A program made the translations under genes and the position numbers. Below are positions 41,633 to 51,548 of a stretch of DNA of 64,000 nucleotides, one piece after another. The stretch lies in assembly GCF_004363075.1 (NCBI RefSeq), contig NZ_SNYN01000002.1, positions 1 to 64,000 of the forward strand, written 5' to 3'. How positions within the stretch are numbered: position 1 is the first letter of the stretch; every line of letters starts with the position of its first letter. The notes under the pieces were generated by a model. It did no database searches and had not been told where the DNA came from. It saw only the letters and a list, made by a program, of their open reading frames with translations. This DNA is from Actinorugispora endophytica (GTDB lineage: Bacteria > Actinomycetota > Actinomycetes > Streptosporangiales > Streptosporangiaceae).

Positions 41633-43129
41633 TTGAACACCATCCAGCACTGGATCAACGGGTCCGCCACCGCGGCCGGCTCCACCCGCACCGCCCCGGT
41701 GTGGAACCCCGCCACGGGGGAGGAGCAGGCGCGGGTGCTGCTGGCCGAGTCCGCTGACGTCGACGCCGCCGTCGCCGCGGCCGCGGAGGCGTTCGAGACC
41801 TGGGGCGAGTCCTCGCTCACCCGGCGCACCCGCGTCATGTTCCGGATGCGCGAACTGCTCACCGAGCACGAGGACGAGCTGGCCCGCGTCGTCGCGGCCG
41901 AGCACGGCAAGGTCGTCGACGACGCGCGCGGCGAGATCGTGCGCGGCCGCGAGGTCGTCGAGTACGCCTGCGGGATCATCAGCGCGCTCAAGGGCGGCTA
42001 CTCCGACCAGGTCTCCACCGGCGTCGACACCTTCTCCTTCCGCCGGCCCCTGGGCGTGGTCGCCGGGATCACGCCGTTCAACTTCCCGGTCATGGTGCCC
42101 CTGTGGATGCACCCGATCGCGATCGCCTGCGGCAACACGTTCGTCCTCAAGCCGAGCGAGCGCGACCCGTCGGCCTCGAACATCATCGCCCGCCTCTACG
42201 CCGAGGCCGGCCTGCCCGACGGCGTCTTCAACGTCGTGCACGGCGACAGGGGCGCGGTCGACGCCCTCCTGGACCACCCGGGCGTCGAGGCGGTGTCGTT
42301 CGTCGGGTCCACGCCGGTCGCCCGGCACGTGCACGAGCGGGCCACCGCGTCGGGCAAGCGCGTCCAGGCGCTCGGCGGGGCCAAGAACCACGCCGTGGTG
42401 CTGCCCGACGCCGACCTGGAGTCCGCCGCCGACCACCTCACCGCCGCCGCCTACGGCTCCGCCGGGCAGCGCTGCATGGCCCTCTCCGCGGCCGTGGCCG
42501 TCGGCGACGCCGCCGACGCCCTGGTGGCGGCGCTGGCGGACCGCGCCAAGGCGGTCAGGGTGGGCCCCGGCCAGGACGCGGCCAACGAGATGGGCCCGGT
42601 CATCACCGCCCAGGCGCGCGACCGCGTCGCGGGCTACGTCGCCTCGGGCGCCGAACAGGGCGCCGCGGTCGTGGTCGACGGCCGGGACCTGCGGGTGGCC
42701 GGGCACGAGAAGGGCTTCTTCGTCGGACCGTCCCTGCTGGACCACGTCACGCCGGAGATGGACGTCTACCGCGACGAGGTGTTCGGCCCGCTGCTGGTCG
42801 TCGTGCGCGCCGCCGACCTGGACGAGGCCATCGAGCTGATCAACGCCAACCCGTACGGCAACGGCACCGCGATCTTCACCGCGGACGGCGAGGCCGCCCG
42901 CCGCTTCCAGCGCGGGGTCAGGGTCGGCATGGTCGGCGTGAACGTGCCGATCCCGGTGCCGATGTCGCACTACTCCTTCGGCGGCTGGAAGGACTCGCTG
43001 TTCGGCGACACCCACATCCACGGCCCCGAAGGCGTCGGCTTCTACACCCGCGCCAAGGTCGTCACCAGCCGCTGGCCGCACGTGGACCGCCCGGCCGGCG
43101 CGGCCTTCAACTTCCCCACCCACGGCTGA
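41633..43129 (+). CDS. mmsA: Methylmalonate-semialdehyde dehydrogenase (acylating)
   Basis: 498 residues, aldehyde dehydrogenase fold: GITPFNFPVMVPLWM, the glycine motif FVGSTPVARHV and catalytic Cys281 in GSAGQRCMALSAA, the MmsA/IolA hallmark. It turns malonate semialdehyde into acetyl-CoA and CO2, the last inositol step. The start is TTG at 41633, backed by GGAGGAAG at good spacing and the standard MmsA N-terminus (TIQHWINGS). Confidence 0.94.
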   Translation: MNTIQHWINGSATAAGSTRTAPVWNPATGEEQARVLLAESADVDAAVAAAAEAFETWGESSLTRRTRVMFRMRELLTEHEDELARVVAAEHGKVVDDARGEIVRGREVVEYACGIISALKGGYSDQVSTGVDTFSFRRPLGVVAGITPFNFPVMVPLWMHPIAIACGNTFVLKPSERDPSASNIIARLYAEAGLPDGVFNVVHGDRGAVDALLDHPGVEAVSFVGSTPVARHVHERATASGKRVQALGGAKNHAVVLPDADLESAADHLTAAAYGSAGQRCMALSAAVAVGDAADALVAALADRAKAVRVGPGQDAANEMGPVITAQARDRVAGYVASGAEQGAAVVVDGRDLRVAGHEKGFFVGPSLLDHVTPEMDVYRDEVFGPLLVVVRAADLDEAIELINANPYGNGTAIFTADGEAARRFQRGVRVGMVGVNVPIPVPMSHYSFGGWKDSLFGDTHIHGPEGVGFYTRAKVVTSRWPHVDRPAGAAFNFPTHG

Positions 43130-43158
43130 CCCGCCCCTCACAGACAAAGGACGACGCC

Positions 43159-44070
43159 ATGACGGACAGACTGGTCCTGGGATCGGCCCCCGACTCCTGG
43201 GGCGTGTGGTTCCCCGAGGACGAGCACCAGACGCCGTGGAACCGGTTCCTGGACGAGCTCGCCGAGGCCGGATACGAATGGCTGGAGCTGGGCCCCTACG
43301 GCTACCTGCCCACCGACCCCGACCGGCTCGCCGACGAGGTCGGCAGGCGGGGCCTGAAGGTGTCCGGCGGCACCGTGTTCGGAGCCCTGCACCGCCCCGA
43401 CGCCTGGGACGACACGCTCGCCGTGGTCCGCAGGGTCGCCGGGCTGACCGCCGCCGTGGGCGCGCGCCACCTGGTCTTCATCCCGCCGATGTACCGGGAC
43501 GAGAAGACCGGCGCGTTCACCGAGCCGCCCACGCTCGACGCCGACGGCTGGGCCTCGCTGCACCGCGGCGCCGACGAGCTCGGCAAGATCCTGCTGAACG
43601 ACTACGACATCCGGCTCTGCCTGCACTCCCACGCCGACAGCCACGTCCAGACCCAGCCGGAGATCGAGCGGTTCCTGGACGGCACCGACCCCGAGTACGT
43701 GTCGCTGTGCCTGGACACCGGGCACGTCGCCTACGGGGGCGGCGACGCCGTGGACCTGATCCGCCGCTACTCCGAGCGGGTCGGCTACGTGCACATCAAG
43801 CAGATGGACCCGGGGGTGCTCCGCCAGGTCGCCGAGGAGAAGCTGTCCTTCGGCGAGGCCGTCAAGCGCGGCGTGTGCGTGGAGCCGCCCGCAGGCGAAC
43901 CGGCCCCCGCGGCGGTCATCGACGCGCTGAACGAGGTCGACGCCCGGGTCTTCGTGATCGTCGAGCAGGACCTCTACCCGTGCGCGCCCGAGGTCCCGCT
44001 GCCCATCGCGGCGCGCACCCGCGAATACCTCAACAGCTGCGGCCTGGGCGCCCGCCACCAGAAGGCGTGA
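43159..44070 (+). CDS. iolE: Inosose dehydratase
   Basis: 303 residues, AP-endonuclease-2 type TIM barrel. It begins with the IolE signature APDSWGVWFPED and ELGPYGYLPTD; metal ligands appear in LCLHSHADSHVQT, LCLDTGHVAYGG and YVHIKQMDP. It dehydrates scyllo-inosose to the diketone used by IolD. AAAGGA precedes the ATG. It lies between mmsA and the transporter genes. Confidence 0.93.
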   Translation: MTDRLVLGSAPDSWGVWFPEDEHQTPWNRFLDELAEAGYEWLELGPYGYLPTDPDRLADEVGRRGLKVSGGTVFGALHRPDAWDDTLAVVRRVAGLTAAVGARHLVFIPPMYRDEKTGAFTEPPTLDADGWASLHRGADELGKILLNDYDIRLCLHSHADSHVQTQPEIERFLDGTDPEYVSLCLDTGHVAYGGGDAVDLIRRYSERVGYVHIKQMDPGVLRQVAEEKLSFGEAVKRGVCVEPPAGEPAPAAVIDALNEVDARVFVIVEQDLYPCAPEVPLPIAARTREYLNSCGLGARHQKA

Positions 44071-44191
44071 CCCCGCCCCCCGCGCCGAGCCGCACCCCCC
44101 GGACACCCCGGGGGAGCGGGCCCGGTACCGTACCGCGGTTCAGAAGAACCATCCCGCCGTCTCCCCGCACCACCTTTGAGAGGTTCCCGCA

Positions 44192-45175
44192 ATGAACCGA
44201 AACCGCAGACTCCCCGTCCTCCTCGCCGGAGCGGCGGGCCTCGTCCTCGCCGCGTCCGCCTGCAGCTCCAGCGGCGGCCGGCAGGAGGAGACCGCCACCG
44301 GGGCCGACACCCCGGAGCTGACCATCGCGATGATCACCCACGAGGCGCCCGGCGACACCTTCTGGGACCTCGTGCGCGCCGGCGCCGAGGACGCGGCCGC
44401 CAAGAGCGGCGTCACCCTGGAGTACTTCTCCGACCCCGAGGCCGCCCGGCAGGCCACCCTGATCCAGGCGGCGGTCGACAAGGGGGTCGACGGCATCGCC
44501 ATCACCCTGGCCAAGCCCGACGCGCTGCAGGGGGCGATCGACAACGCCGCCGCCGCGGGCATCCCCGTCGTGGGCTTCAACGCCGGCATCGACCACTGGC
44601 AGGACGCGGGCCTCATCGAGTACTTCGGCACCGACGAGACGCTCGCGGGCGAGGCGTTCGGCGAGCGGCTGGACGAGGTCGGCGCGGAGAAGGCGCTGTG
44701 CGTCATCCAGGAGCAGGGCCACGTCGCCCTGGAGACCCGCTGCGACTCGCTCGGCGAGGCGTTCGAGGGCGAGTCCGAGACGCTCTACGTCGACGGCGCC
44801 AACATGCCCGAGGTCAGGTCCGGCATCACCGCCAAGCTCCAGGAGGACGCGGACGTCGACTACGTCGTCACGCTCGGGGCGCCGTTCGCGATGACCGCGC
44901 TGGACGCGGTCGACGACGCCGGGAGCGACGCGAGCGTCGCCACCTTCGACACCAACGCCGACCTGGTCGGCGCCATCGAGGACGGCCTCGTCGAGTGGGC
45001 GGTGGACCAGCAGCCGTACCTGCAGGGCTACCTCGCCGTCGACGGACTCTGGCTGTACGGCACCAACGGAAACGTCTCCGGCGGCGGCTCCGAGCCGGTG
45101 CTCACCGGGCCGAACTTCATCGACCAGGACAACATCGACTCCGTGGCCGCGTACGCGGAGAACGGGACCCGGTGA
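44192..45175 (+). CDS. Inositol/ribose-type ABC substrate-binding lipoprotein
   Basis: 327 residues. Signal peptide with lipobox ASAC (Cys near 24) and a Peripla_BP_4 (RbsB-like) fold: MITHEAPGDTFWDLVRAGAEDAA, VDGIAITLAKPDAL, GIPVVGFNAG. It likely binds inositol outside the membrane. It is followed 7 bp later by its permease. The 121-bp gap before it holds a weak CG-rich hairpin but no clear promoter. Confidence 0.93.
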   Translation: MNRNRRLPVLLAGAAGLVLAASACSSSGGRQEETATGADTPELTIAMITHEAPGDTFWDLVRAGAEDAAAKSGVTLEYFSDPEAARQATLIQAAVDKGVDGIAITLAKPDALQGAIDNAAAAGIPVVGFNAGIDHWQDAGLIEYFGTDETLAGEAFGERLDEVGAEKALCVIQEQGHVALETRCDSLGEAFEGESETLYVDGANMPEVRSGITAKLQEDADVDYVVTLGAPFAMTALDAVDDAGSDASVATFDTNADLVGAIEDGLVEWAVDQQPYLQGYLAVDGLWLYGTNGNVSGGGSEPVLTGPNFIDQDNIDSVAAYAENGTR

Positions 45176-45182
45176 TCCCCCG

Positions 45183-46253
45183 ATGAGCCAGACACTCACC
45201 ATGCGGACGCCCGGCCCCGGCCAGGGCGGCTCGGAGAAGCGGGAAAGGGTCGGACGGCGCTCGCCGCTGCGGAGGTTCCTCGCGCGGCCCGAGGTCGGCT
45301 CGCTGATCGGCGCCGTCGTCGTGTTCGCCGTGTTCTTCGCGGTGGCCGAGCCGTTCCGGCAGGCCGCGTCGTTCTCCACGGTGCTGTACGCGAGCTCGAC
45401 CATCGGCATCATGGCCGTGGCCGTGGCGCTGCTGATGATCGGCGGGGAGTTCGACCTGTCCGCCGGTGTCGCGGTGGTCACCTCGGCGCTGGCGACCGCG
45501 ATGTTCAGCTACCAGTTCTCGCTCAACATCTGGGCGGGCGCCGCGCTCGCGCTGGCGCTCGCCCTGGGGATCGGCTTCCTCAACGGCTGGATCCTGGTGC
45601 GCACCAACCTGCCGAGCTTCCTGGTCACGCTGTCCACGTTCCTGATGCTGCAAGGGCTCAACATCGCGGTCACCAAGCTGGTGACCGGCAGCGTGTCCAC
45701 CGACAACGTGTCCGACATGGACGGCTTCGCCTCGGCCCGGGCGGTGTTCGCCTCCAGCATCCCCGTCGGGGGCGTCGACGTGCGGATCACCGTGCTGTGG
45801 TGGCTGCTGTTCGCCGCCCTGGCCACCTGGGTGCTGATGCGCACCCGGGTCGGGAACTGGATCTACGCCGTCGGGGGGAACGCCGAGAGCGCCCGAGCCG
45901 TGGGCGTTCCCGTGAAGCGGGTCAAGATCGGCCTGTTCATGACGGTCGGGTTCTTCGCCTGGTTCAGCGGCATGCACCTGCTGACGGCGGCGAACGGCGT
46001 CCAGCAGTCGGGGGAGGGCGTGGGCAACGAGCTCCTCTACATCATGGCGGCGGTGGTCGGCGGCTGCCTGCTCACCGGCGGCTACGGCACAGTCGTCGGG
46101 GCGGTGATCGGCGCGTTCATCTACGGCATGACCAGGCAGGGAATCGTCTACGCAGGCTGGGACAACAACTGGATCATGTTCTTCGTCGGGGCGATGCTGC
46201 TGCTCGCCGTCGTGATCAACATGTGGGTCCGCAACCAGACGAGCAAGAGGTGA
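45183..46253 (+). CDS. CUT2 sugar ABC transporter permease (RbsC-type)
   Basis: 356 residues with eight to ten spans. The BPD_transp_2 signature is visible: [60 protein letters not shown]. It forms the membrane channel of the presumed inositol importer with the lipoprotein before it and the ATPase after it. Confidence 0.94.
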   Translation: MSQTLTMRTPGPGQGGSEKRERVGRRSPLRRFLARPEVGSLIGAVVVFAVFFAVAEPFRQAASFSTVLYASSTIGIMAVAVALLMIGGEFDLSAGVAVVTSALATAMFSYQFSLNIWAGAALALALALGIGFLNGWILVRTNLPSFLVTLSTFLMLQGLNIAVTKLVTGSVSTDNVSDMDGFASARAVFASSIPVGGVDVRITVLWWLLFAALATWVLMRTRVGNWIYAVGGNAESARAVGVPVKRVKIGLFMTVGFFAWFSGMHLLTAANGVQQSGEGVGNELLYIMAAVVGGCLLTGGYGTVVGAVIGAFIYGMTRQGIVYAGWDNNWIMFFVGAMLLLAVVINMWVRNQTSKR

Positions 46254-46260
46254 GCAGAAG

Positions 46261-47100
46261 GTGGTCACGTTGACCGACACCACCGAGGCGGCCCGCGAGG
46301 AGCGGGCCCCCTCCGAGCCGGTGCTGGAGCTGAGGGGCGTCGGCAAGACGTTCGGCAACATCCGGGCGCTGTCCGGCATCGACCTGAAGGTCGGGGCCGG
46401 GGAGGTCACCTGCATCCTGGGTGACAACGGGGCCGGCAAGTCGACCCTGATCAAGATCATCGCCGGGCTGCACGCGCCGACGTCGGGGGAGTACCGGGTC
46501 GACGGCGAGCCAGTGGCCTTCACGTCCCCGCGCCAGGCCCTGGACCGGGGGATCGCCACCGTCTACCAGGACCTCGCCCTGGTCCCGCTGATGCCGGTGT
46601 GGCGCAACTTCTTCCTCGGCTCGGAGATCCGCACCGGGTTCGGCCCGTTCAGGATGCTGGACGTGGCGGGGATGCGCCGCGTCGCCGAGGAGGAGCTCGG
46701 CAAGATGGGCATCGACCTGCCCGACATCGACGCCCCCGTCGGCAACCTGTCCGGCGGCCAGCGCCAGGTCGTGGCCATCGCCCGTGCCGTGTACTTCGGG
46801 GCCCGCGTGCTGATCCTGGACGAGCCGACCGCCGCGCTCGGCGTCAAGCAGTCCGGGGTGGTGCTGAAGTACGTCAACGCCGCCCGCGACGCCGGGCTGG
46901 GGGTCATCTTCATCACGCACAACCCGCACCACGCCTTCATGGTCGGGGACCACTTCGTGGTCGTCAAGCTCGGCCGGACGGAGCTGGACGCGCCGCGCTC
47001 GGAGCTGACCCTGGAGGAGCTGACCCACCACATGGCGGGGGGCGCCGAACTCGACGCCCTGGAACACGAGCTCAAGCGCGGGGAAGGGGAGGGGCGATGA
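46261..47100 (+). CDS. CUT2 sugar ABC transporter ATPase (single-domain, FrcA-type)
   Basis: 279 residues with one ABC domain, half the size of RbsA. Walker [10 protein letters not shown] (about 56-64), Q-loop YQDLAL, signature LSGGQRQ, Walker [12 protein letters not shown] and switch His (ITHN). Single-domain versions act as homodimers, as in fructose FrcBCA systems. The GTG at 46261 is used; the stop overlaps the next dehydrogenase. Confidence 0.93.
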   Translation: MVTLTDTTEAAREERAPSEPVLELRGVGKTFGNIRALSGIDLKVGAGEVTCILGDNGAGKSTLIKIIAGLHAPTSGEYRVDGEPVAFTSPRQALDRGIATVYQDLALVPLMPVWRNFFLGSEIRTGFGPFRMLDVAGMRRVAEEELGKMGIDLPDIDAPVGNLSGGQRQVVAIARAVYFGARVLILDEPTAALGVKQSGVVLKYVNAARDAGLGVIFITHNPHHAFMVGDHFVVVKLGRTELDAPRSELTLEELTHHMAGGAELDALEHELKRGEGEGR

Positions 47101-48119
47101 CCGTCAACGTCGGGGTGATCGGCGCCGGGATGATCGGGGCGGACCACACGCGCCGGCTCGGGACCGTGGTGAGCGGGGCGCGGGTGACCGCGGTGACCGA
47201 CATCGACGCGGACCGCGCGGCCGCGCTCGCCGCGACCGCGGGAGCGCGGGTGCTGCCCGGCGACCTGGAGCTGATCGGAGCCGACGACGTCGACGCGGTG
47301 CTGGTGGCCTCCTGGGGGCCGGCGCACGCGCGGTCGGTGCTCGCGGCAGTTGAGGCGGGGAAGCCGGTGTTCTGCGAGAAGCCGCTGGCCACGACGGCGG
47401 AGGACTGCCTGCGCGTCGTGGAGGCCGAGCAGCGGCACGGCTCCCGCCTGGTCCAGGTGGGCTTCATGCGCCGCTACGACGCCGGGTACCGGGAGATGAA
47501 GCGGATCATCGACGAGGGCGGGATCGGCGCCCCCCTGATGGTCCACTGCGCGCACCGCAACCCCTCGGTCCCCGAGTCCTACCACTCGGCGATGGCGACG
47601 CACGACACCGCCGTCCACGAGATCGACGCGGTCCGCTGGCTGCTGTCCGACGAGATCGTCTCGGCGCAGGTCCTCACCCCGCGCCGGACCTCCCACCGGT
47701 TCGAGCACCTGCAGGACCCGCAGATCATGCTGTTCGAGACCGCCGGGGGCGCGCGGATCGACGTCGAGGTGTTCGTGAACTGCCGGTACGGCTACGACAT
47801 CCGGTGCGAGGCCGTGGGCGAGACCGGAACGGTGAGCCTGCCCGACCCCGCCCGGCCCGTGGTGCGCGGCGGCGGGAGGGCGGGCACGGCGGTGCTCCAG
47901 GACTGGAAGAAGCGGTTCGCCGCGGCCTACGACGACGAGATCCAGGACTGGGTCGCCGCCGCGGCCACCGGGGGCGCCGCCGGACCCGACGCCTGGGACG
48001 GCTACGCCGCCGCGATGATCTGCGACGCGACCGTGGAGGCGCTGGGCTCGGGCGGCGTCGTCGCCACCGGGGTCAAGGACCGCCCGGCGTTCTACGCGCG
48101 AGAGGAGGCCGGCCGGTGA
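47097..48119 (+). CDS. Second Gfo/Idh/MocA dehydrogenase, inositol-type
   Basis: 340 residues. [12 protein letters not shown] Rossmann loop, FCEKPLATT lysine motif, [14 protein letters not shown] and [15 protein letters not shown] place it close to myo-inositol 2-dehydrogenases. It differs from the first iolG and may handle another stereoisomer (scyllo- or chiro-inositol) or the keto form. ATG overlaps the ATPase stop and TGA overlaps the next gene. Confidence 0.9.
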   Translation: MTVNVGVIGAGMIGADHTRRLGTVVSGARVTAVTDIDADRAAALAATAGARVLPGDLELIGADDVDAVLVASWGPAHARSVLAAVEAGKPVFCEKPLATTAEDCLRVVEAEQRHGSRLVQVGFMRRYDAGYREMKRIIDEGGIGAPLMVHCAHRNPSVPESYHSAMATHDTAVHEIDAVRWLLSDEIVSAQVLTPRRTSHRFEHLQDPQIMLFETAGGARIDVEVFVNCRYGYDIRCEAVGETGTVSLPDPARPVVRGGGRAGTAVLQDWKKRFAAAYDDEIQDWVAAAATGGAAGPDAWDGYAAAMICDATVEALGSGGVVATGVKDRPAFYAREEAGR

Positions 48120-48982
48120 AGATCGCCATCGACCCCTACATGTTCCGTGACCTCCCCGTGGACGCGATGGTCCGGACGGTGGCCGACATCGGCTACCGGT
48201 GGATCGAACTGTCGCCGCGCGCGGAGTTCATGCCGTTCTTCCTGCACCCCCGGGCCGACGACGCGCGGGTCGCGGAGCTGCGGAAGGCGCTGCGCGACAC
48301 CGGGACCGGGCTGTCCAGCATCCTGCCGCTGTACAGGTGGTCCAGCCCGGACGAGGAGGAGCGGCGGGCCGCCGTGCGCTACTGGCGGCGGATGATCGAG
48401 GTCGCCGTCGAGCTGGACTGCCCGCTGATGAACTCGGAGTTCAACGGGAGGCCCGAGCGTGCCGCGGAGAGCGAGGCCGCGTTCTGGAGGTCGATGGAGG
48501 AGCTGCTCCCGGTCTTCGAGCGCGAGGGGATCGCGCTCAACCTGGAGGCGCACCCCGACGACTTCTGCGAGGTCAACGGCCCGGCCGTGGACCTGGTGCG
48601 GGCCGTCAACAAGCCGTGGGTGAACTACCTGTACTGCGCGCCGCACACCTTCCACCTCTCCGGTGACGACCCGGGGGCCGACATCAGGGGGATGCTGGAG
48701 TACGCGGGCGACAAGCTCGGGCACGTGCACATCGCGGACTCCTTCAACCACAAGGGGTCCTCGGGGCTCCGGTACATCCTCAACCCGCCGGGCACCCCCG
48801 CGCGGATCCACCAGCACCTGGACATCGGGCAGGGCGAGGTGGACTGGGACGTCTTCTTCGGCGTCCTGCGGGACACGGGGTTCGACGGAGTCGCCACGGC
48901 CTGCGTGTTCGCCTGGGAGGAGCGCGCCCGCGAGTCGAGCGCGTTCATGCTGGAGCGGATCACCAAGGAGCTGGGGGCCTGA
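48116..48982 (+). CDS. IolH-like sugar isomerase/epimerase
   Basis: 288 residues, AP-endonuclease-2 TIM barrel. The N-terminus ([34 protein letters not shown]) matches IolH rather than IolE or IolI; metal ligands occur in LNLEAHPDDF and GHVHIADSFNH. Its role in inositol catabolism is not settled. It is the last gene of the iol operon, followed by a GC-rich hairpin. Confidence 0.85.
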   Translation: MKIAIDPYMFRDLPVDAMVRTVADIGYRWIELSPRAEFMPFFLHPRADDARVAELRKALRDTGTGLSSILPLYRWSSPDEEERRAAVRYWRRMIEVAVELDCPLMNSEFNGRPERAAESEAAFWRSMEELLPVFEREGIALNLEAHPDDFCEVNGPAVDLVRAVNKPWVNYLYCAPHTFHLSGDDPGADIRGMLEYAGDKLGHVHIADSFNHKGSSGLRYILNPPGTPARIHQHLDIGQGEVDWDVFFGVLRDTGFDGVATACVFAWEERARESSAFMLERITKELGA

Positions 48983-48989
48983 CCCGGCC

Positions 48990-49020
48990 GCGCGGCGCGC
49001 CCCCCGGGGGCGCGCCGCGC
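48990..49020 (+). terminator. Terminator of the iol operon
   Basis: A 15-bp fully GC stem (GCGCGGCGCGCCCCC and its complement) starts 7 bp after the IolH-like stop. The arms abut, so a few inner pairs must open to form the loop. No U-tract follows. Confidence 0.75.
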
Positions 49021-49095
49021 CCTCCTCGCGCGGGAGCGGCGTCCGGTGATAGGTCTTACCGGGTGGGGTGACCGTCCGCGAGGTGAGGAGAGCCG

Positions 49096-50064
49096 ATGTT
49101 CGCCGTGTTCGCCGAGAGCCTTTCCCCCGAGGACCCGCTGTCCGGCCTGGCCCTGGGGGAGCGCCCGGATCCGGAGGCCGCCGGGGACTGGGCGGTGGTG
49201 ACGGTCAGGGCCGCCGCGCTGAACCACCACGACCTGTGGTCGCTGAGGGGCGTGGGCCTCGGCCGGGACCGGCTGCCGATGATCCTGGGCTGCGACGCCG
49301 CCGGGTACGACGAGAACGGCGATCCGGTGGTCGCGCACGCCGTCGTCAGCGACCCCGCCTGGAGCGGCGACGAGACCCTGGACCCCGGGCGCTCGCTGCT
49401 CAGCGAGCGGCACCAGGGGACCATGGCGGAGAAGGTTCTGGTGCCCCGGCGCAACCTGGTCCCCAAACCGGGGTCGCTGTCGTTCGAGGAGGCGGCGTGC
49501 CTGCCCACCGCGTGGCTGACCGCCTACCGGATGCTCTTCACCCAGGGCGGGGTCAAGCCGGGGGACAGCGTGCTGGTGCAGGGGACGGGCGGCGGCGTGG
49601 CCACCGCGCTGATCACCCTGGGGCGTGCCGCGGGGCTCCGCGTCTTCGCGACGAGCCGCGACGAGGCCAAGCGCGCCCGCGCGCTCGACCTGGGCGCGCA
49701 CGCGTCGTTCGCGCCCGGCGAGCGGCTCCCGCAGCGGGTGGACGCCGTCATGGAGACCGTCGGCGAGGCGACCTGGTCGCACTCGGTCAGGTCGCTGCGC
49801 CCCGGCGGCACCCTGGTCGTCTCGGGGACGACCTCGGGGGGCCGGCCCCAGGACCCGGGCCTCGGCCACGTCTTCTTCCGGCAGCTGCGCGTGCAGGGGT
49901 CGACCATGGGCACGCGGCGCGAGCTCGAACAGCTCATGAGCTTCCTCGACGTCACCGGGACCCGCCCGCTCGTCCACACGACGATGCCGCTGGACCGCGC
50001 GCGGGACGGCTTCGCCCTCATGGCCGGGGGGGACGTGTTCGGCAAGATCGTCTTCACCCTCTGA
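49096..50064 (+). CDS. Zinc-type (MDR) alcohol dehydrogenase/quinone oxidoreductase
   Basis: 322 residues. GroES-like N-domain (VRAAALNHHDLWSLRGVG) and Rossmann domain with VLVQGTGGGVATALITLGRAAG. The catalytic zinc cysteine and structural zinc cysteines of classical ADHs are absent, so it is a quinone-oxidoreductase-like NADPH enzyme. GAGGAGA precedes the ATG. Monocistronic, convergent with the RidA gene. Confidence 0.88.
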   Translation: MFAVFAESLSPEDPLSGLALGERPDPEAAGDWAVVTVRAAALNHHDLWSLRGVGLGRDRLPMILGCDAAGYDENGDPVVAHAVVSDPAWSGDETLDPGRSLLSERHQGTMAEKVLVPRRNLVPKPGSLSFEEAACLPTAWLTAYRMLFTQGGVKPGDSVLVQGTGGGVATALITLGRAAGLRVFATSRDEAKRARALDLGAHASFAPGERLPQRVDAVMETVGEATWSHSVRSLRPGGTLVVSGTTSGGRPQDPGLGHVFFRQLRVQGSTMGTRRELEQLMSFLDVTGTRPLVHTTMPLDRARDGFALMAGGDVFGKIVFTL

Positions 50065-50091
50065 GGCGGCCCCGCCCCCACCCGGCCTGGG

Positions 50092-50268
50092 GGTTTCGTT
50101 GGCGGTCGTGGGGTTTCTGCCCGTTTCGGGGCCCGGAAGGGCGGAAAACCCATGATCATTCAGGGTGGGGGCGGGACCGGCCCCACCCGCCGTCGCCGCC
50201 CGCCGTGACAGGTCCCGAGCGGACCCTGCTCCGACAGGGCCCGAATCACCACCGCGCCGGAGACTCCC
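50092..50268. repeat. Copy of the 28.8-kb repeat in a convergent gap
   Basis: The first part (about 50109-50155) is a hairpin (GGGTTT..TGCCCG / CGGGC..AAAACCC) that, inverted, matches the 28939-28990 hairpin, including the flanking ATGATC. The second part (50190-50268) repeats 29046-29118: CCGCCGT, AGGTCCCGAGCGGACC, TGCTCCGACAG and GCCCGAA. The element fills the space between convergent gene ends, as at 28.8 kb. Confidence 0.75.
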
Positions 50269-50678
50269 TACCCGGCGCGGGCGGGGAGGGCGGCGACGAC
50301 CTCGACCTCGATGACGGCGCCGGGGCGGAACAGGGCGGACACCTCGACCGTGGTGCTGGTGGGCGGGGTCCCGGGAAGGAACTCGCGGCGCGCGGCCGCG
50401 TACTCGGGCAGCCGGGACATGTCGGTCAGGAAGGTGCGGATGCTCACCACGTCGGCCAGGGTCGCGCCCTCCGCCCGCAGCAGCGCGTCGAGGGACCGCA
50501 TGACCTCGCGCGACTGGACGGCCATGTCGCCGGGGGCGACGACCTCGCCCGCCTCGTCCAGGGCGACCTGGCCGGACACGAACAGCAGCGCGCCGCCGCC
50601 CAGCTCGACGCGGCCGACCTGGGAGTAGGGGCCCGCCGGACGGGGGGCGTTCTCGGGGTTACGCAGAGTGACGTTCAC
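50268..50678 (-). CDS. RidA-family enamine/imine deaminase
   Basis: 136 residues. The YjgF/RidA core is clear: NAPRPAGPYSQVGRV at the N-terminus, LLFVSGQVALDEAGEVV, the conserved Arg in VVSIRTFLTDMSRLPEY and PPTSTTVEVSALFRPGAVIEVEVVA. Cytosolic; removes reactive enamines or acts on a specific metabolite. GTG start with GGAGA. It overlaps the dehydrogenase gene upstream by four bases, suggesting a shared catabolic role. Confidence 0.92.
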   Translation of the reverse strand: MNVTLRNPENAPRPAGPYSQVGRVELGGGALLFVSGQVALDEAGEVVAPGDMAVQSREVMRSLDALLRAEGATLADVVSIRTFLTDMSRLPEYAAARREFLPGTPPTSTTVEVSALFRPGAVIEVEVVAALPARAG

Positions 50679-51490
50679 AAGGTCTCCTGTCTTTCGGTTC
50701 GGATGTGCGGGACGAGGCGCCCCAGGTCCTGGTCGGCGATCCCGGACGCGCCGAGGAGCAGTCCGTGCGCGGCGCGCGCGAGGGGCAGGTCGGCCGCCGC
50801 CCGCGCGAGGGCGGTGTCCTTCGCGGCGAGGCCGAGCGGGTAGTGGGCGTCGGTGTCCAGCGCCCGCCGCAGCGGTCCGGCCAGCGGCCCCCGCGCCAGC
50901 GCGTCGCGGGTCAGCTCCTCGGGAAGACCGAGCGCGTCGCCCAGGGCGAGGGCCTCCCCGACCAGCGCGACGCCGCCGATCACCGCGTTGATCAGCACGA
51001 CCTTCAGCGCCGCTCCCGATCCGGCGGGGCCGCAGCGGGTCACCGTTCCCAGTTCGGCCAGGACCGGCTCGACCGGGGCGACGTCACCGCCCGCCAGGAT
51101 CGACAGCGTCCCGGTGGCCGCGCGGTCGACGCTGCCCATGACCGGCGCGTCGACCAGCGTCGTCCCCTCCGGCAGCCGTGCGGCCAGTTCGGCGACGGTG
51201 CCCGGGCCGACCGTGGACATCTCCACGAGGCGGGCCCCGCCCCCCAGACCGGGGAGCGCGGCGTCGGCGACGGCGAGGACGGCGGCGGGGCCGGCCAGCA
51301 TGGTGATGACGATGTCGGCGCCGCGTACGGCGTCGGCCGGGTCGCGGGCGACGCGGGCGCCGCCACCGGCCAGCGGCTCGGCCCGCGCGCGGGTCCGGTT
51401 CCACACGGTGACGGGGTGCCCGGCGGCCAGCAGCCGCCGCGCCATGGGCGCGCCCATGGCGCCGACCCCCAGGAAGGCGATGGTGCTCAT
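50675..51490 (-). CDS. Beta-hydroxyacid dehydrogenase (3-hydroxyisobutyrate dehydrogenase family)
   Basis: 271 residues. Rossmann FLGVGAMGAPMARRLLAAG at 6-24, substrate loop VDAPVMGSVDRAATGTLSILAGG and the catalytic lysine in GSGAALKVVLINAVIGG. It reduces or oxidises a beta-hydroxyacid or imine using NAD(P). Divergent from a LysR gene that probably controls it; coupled to the RidA gene. Confidence 0.9.
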   Translation of the reverse strand: MSTIAFLGVGAMGAPMARRLLAAGHPVTVWNRTRARAEPLAGGGARVARDPADAVRGADIVITMLAGPAAVLAVADAALPGLGGGARLVEMSTVGPGTVAELAARLPEGTTLVDAPVMGSVDRAATGTLSILAGGDVAPVEPVLAELGTVTRCGPAGSGAALKVVLINAVIGGVALVGEALALGDALGLPEELTRDALARGPLAGPLRRALDTDAHYPLGLAAKDTALARAAADLPLARAAHGLLLGASGIADQDLGRLVPHIRTERQETL

Positions 51491-51548
51491 GGCGGAAACG
51501 CTACGAGAGCCAGACCGATGCGACAAGCGAATGTATAGCATGGCATCC

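Noticed and set aside
44071-44191. Separate promoter for the inositol transporter
   Set aside because: Only a weak CG-rich hairpin is visible and no clear -35/-10 pair; the genes may be read from the iolC promoter.
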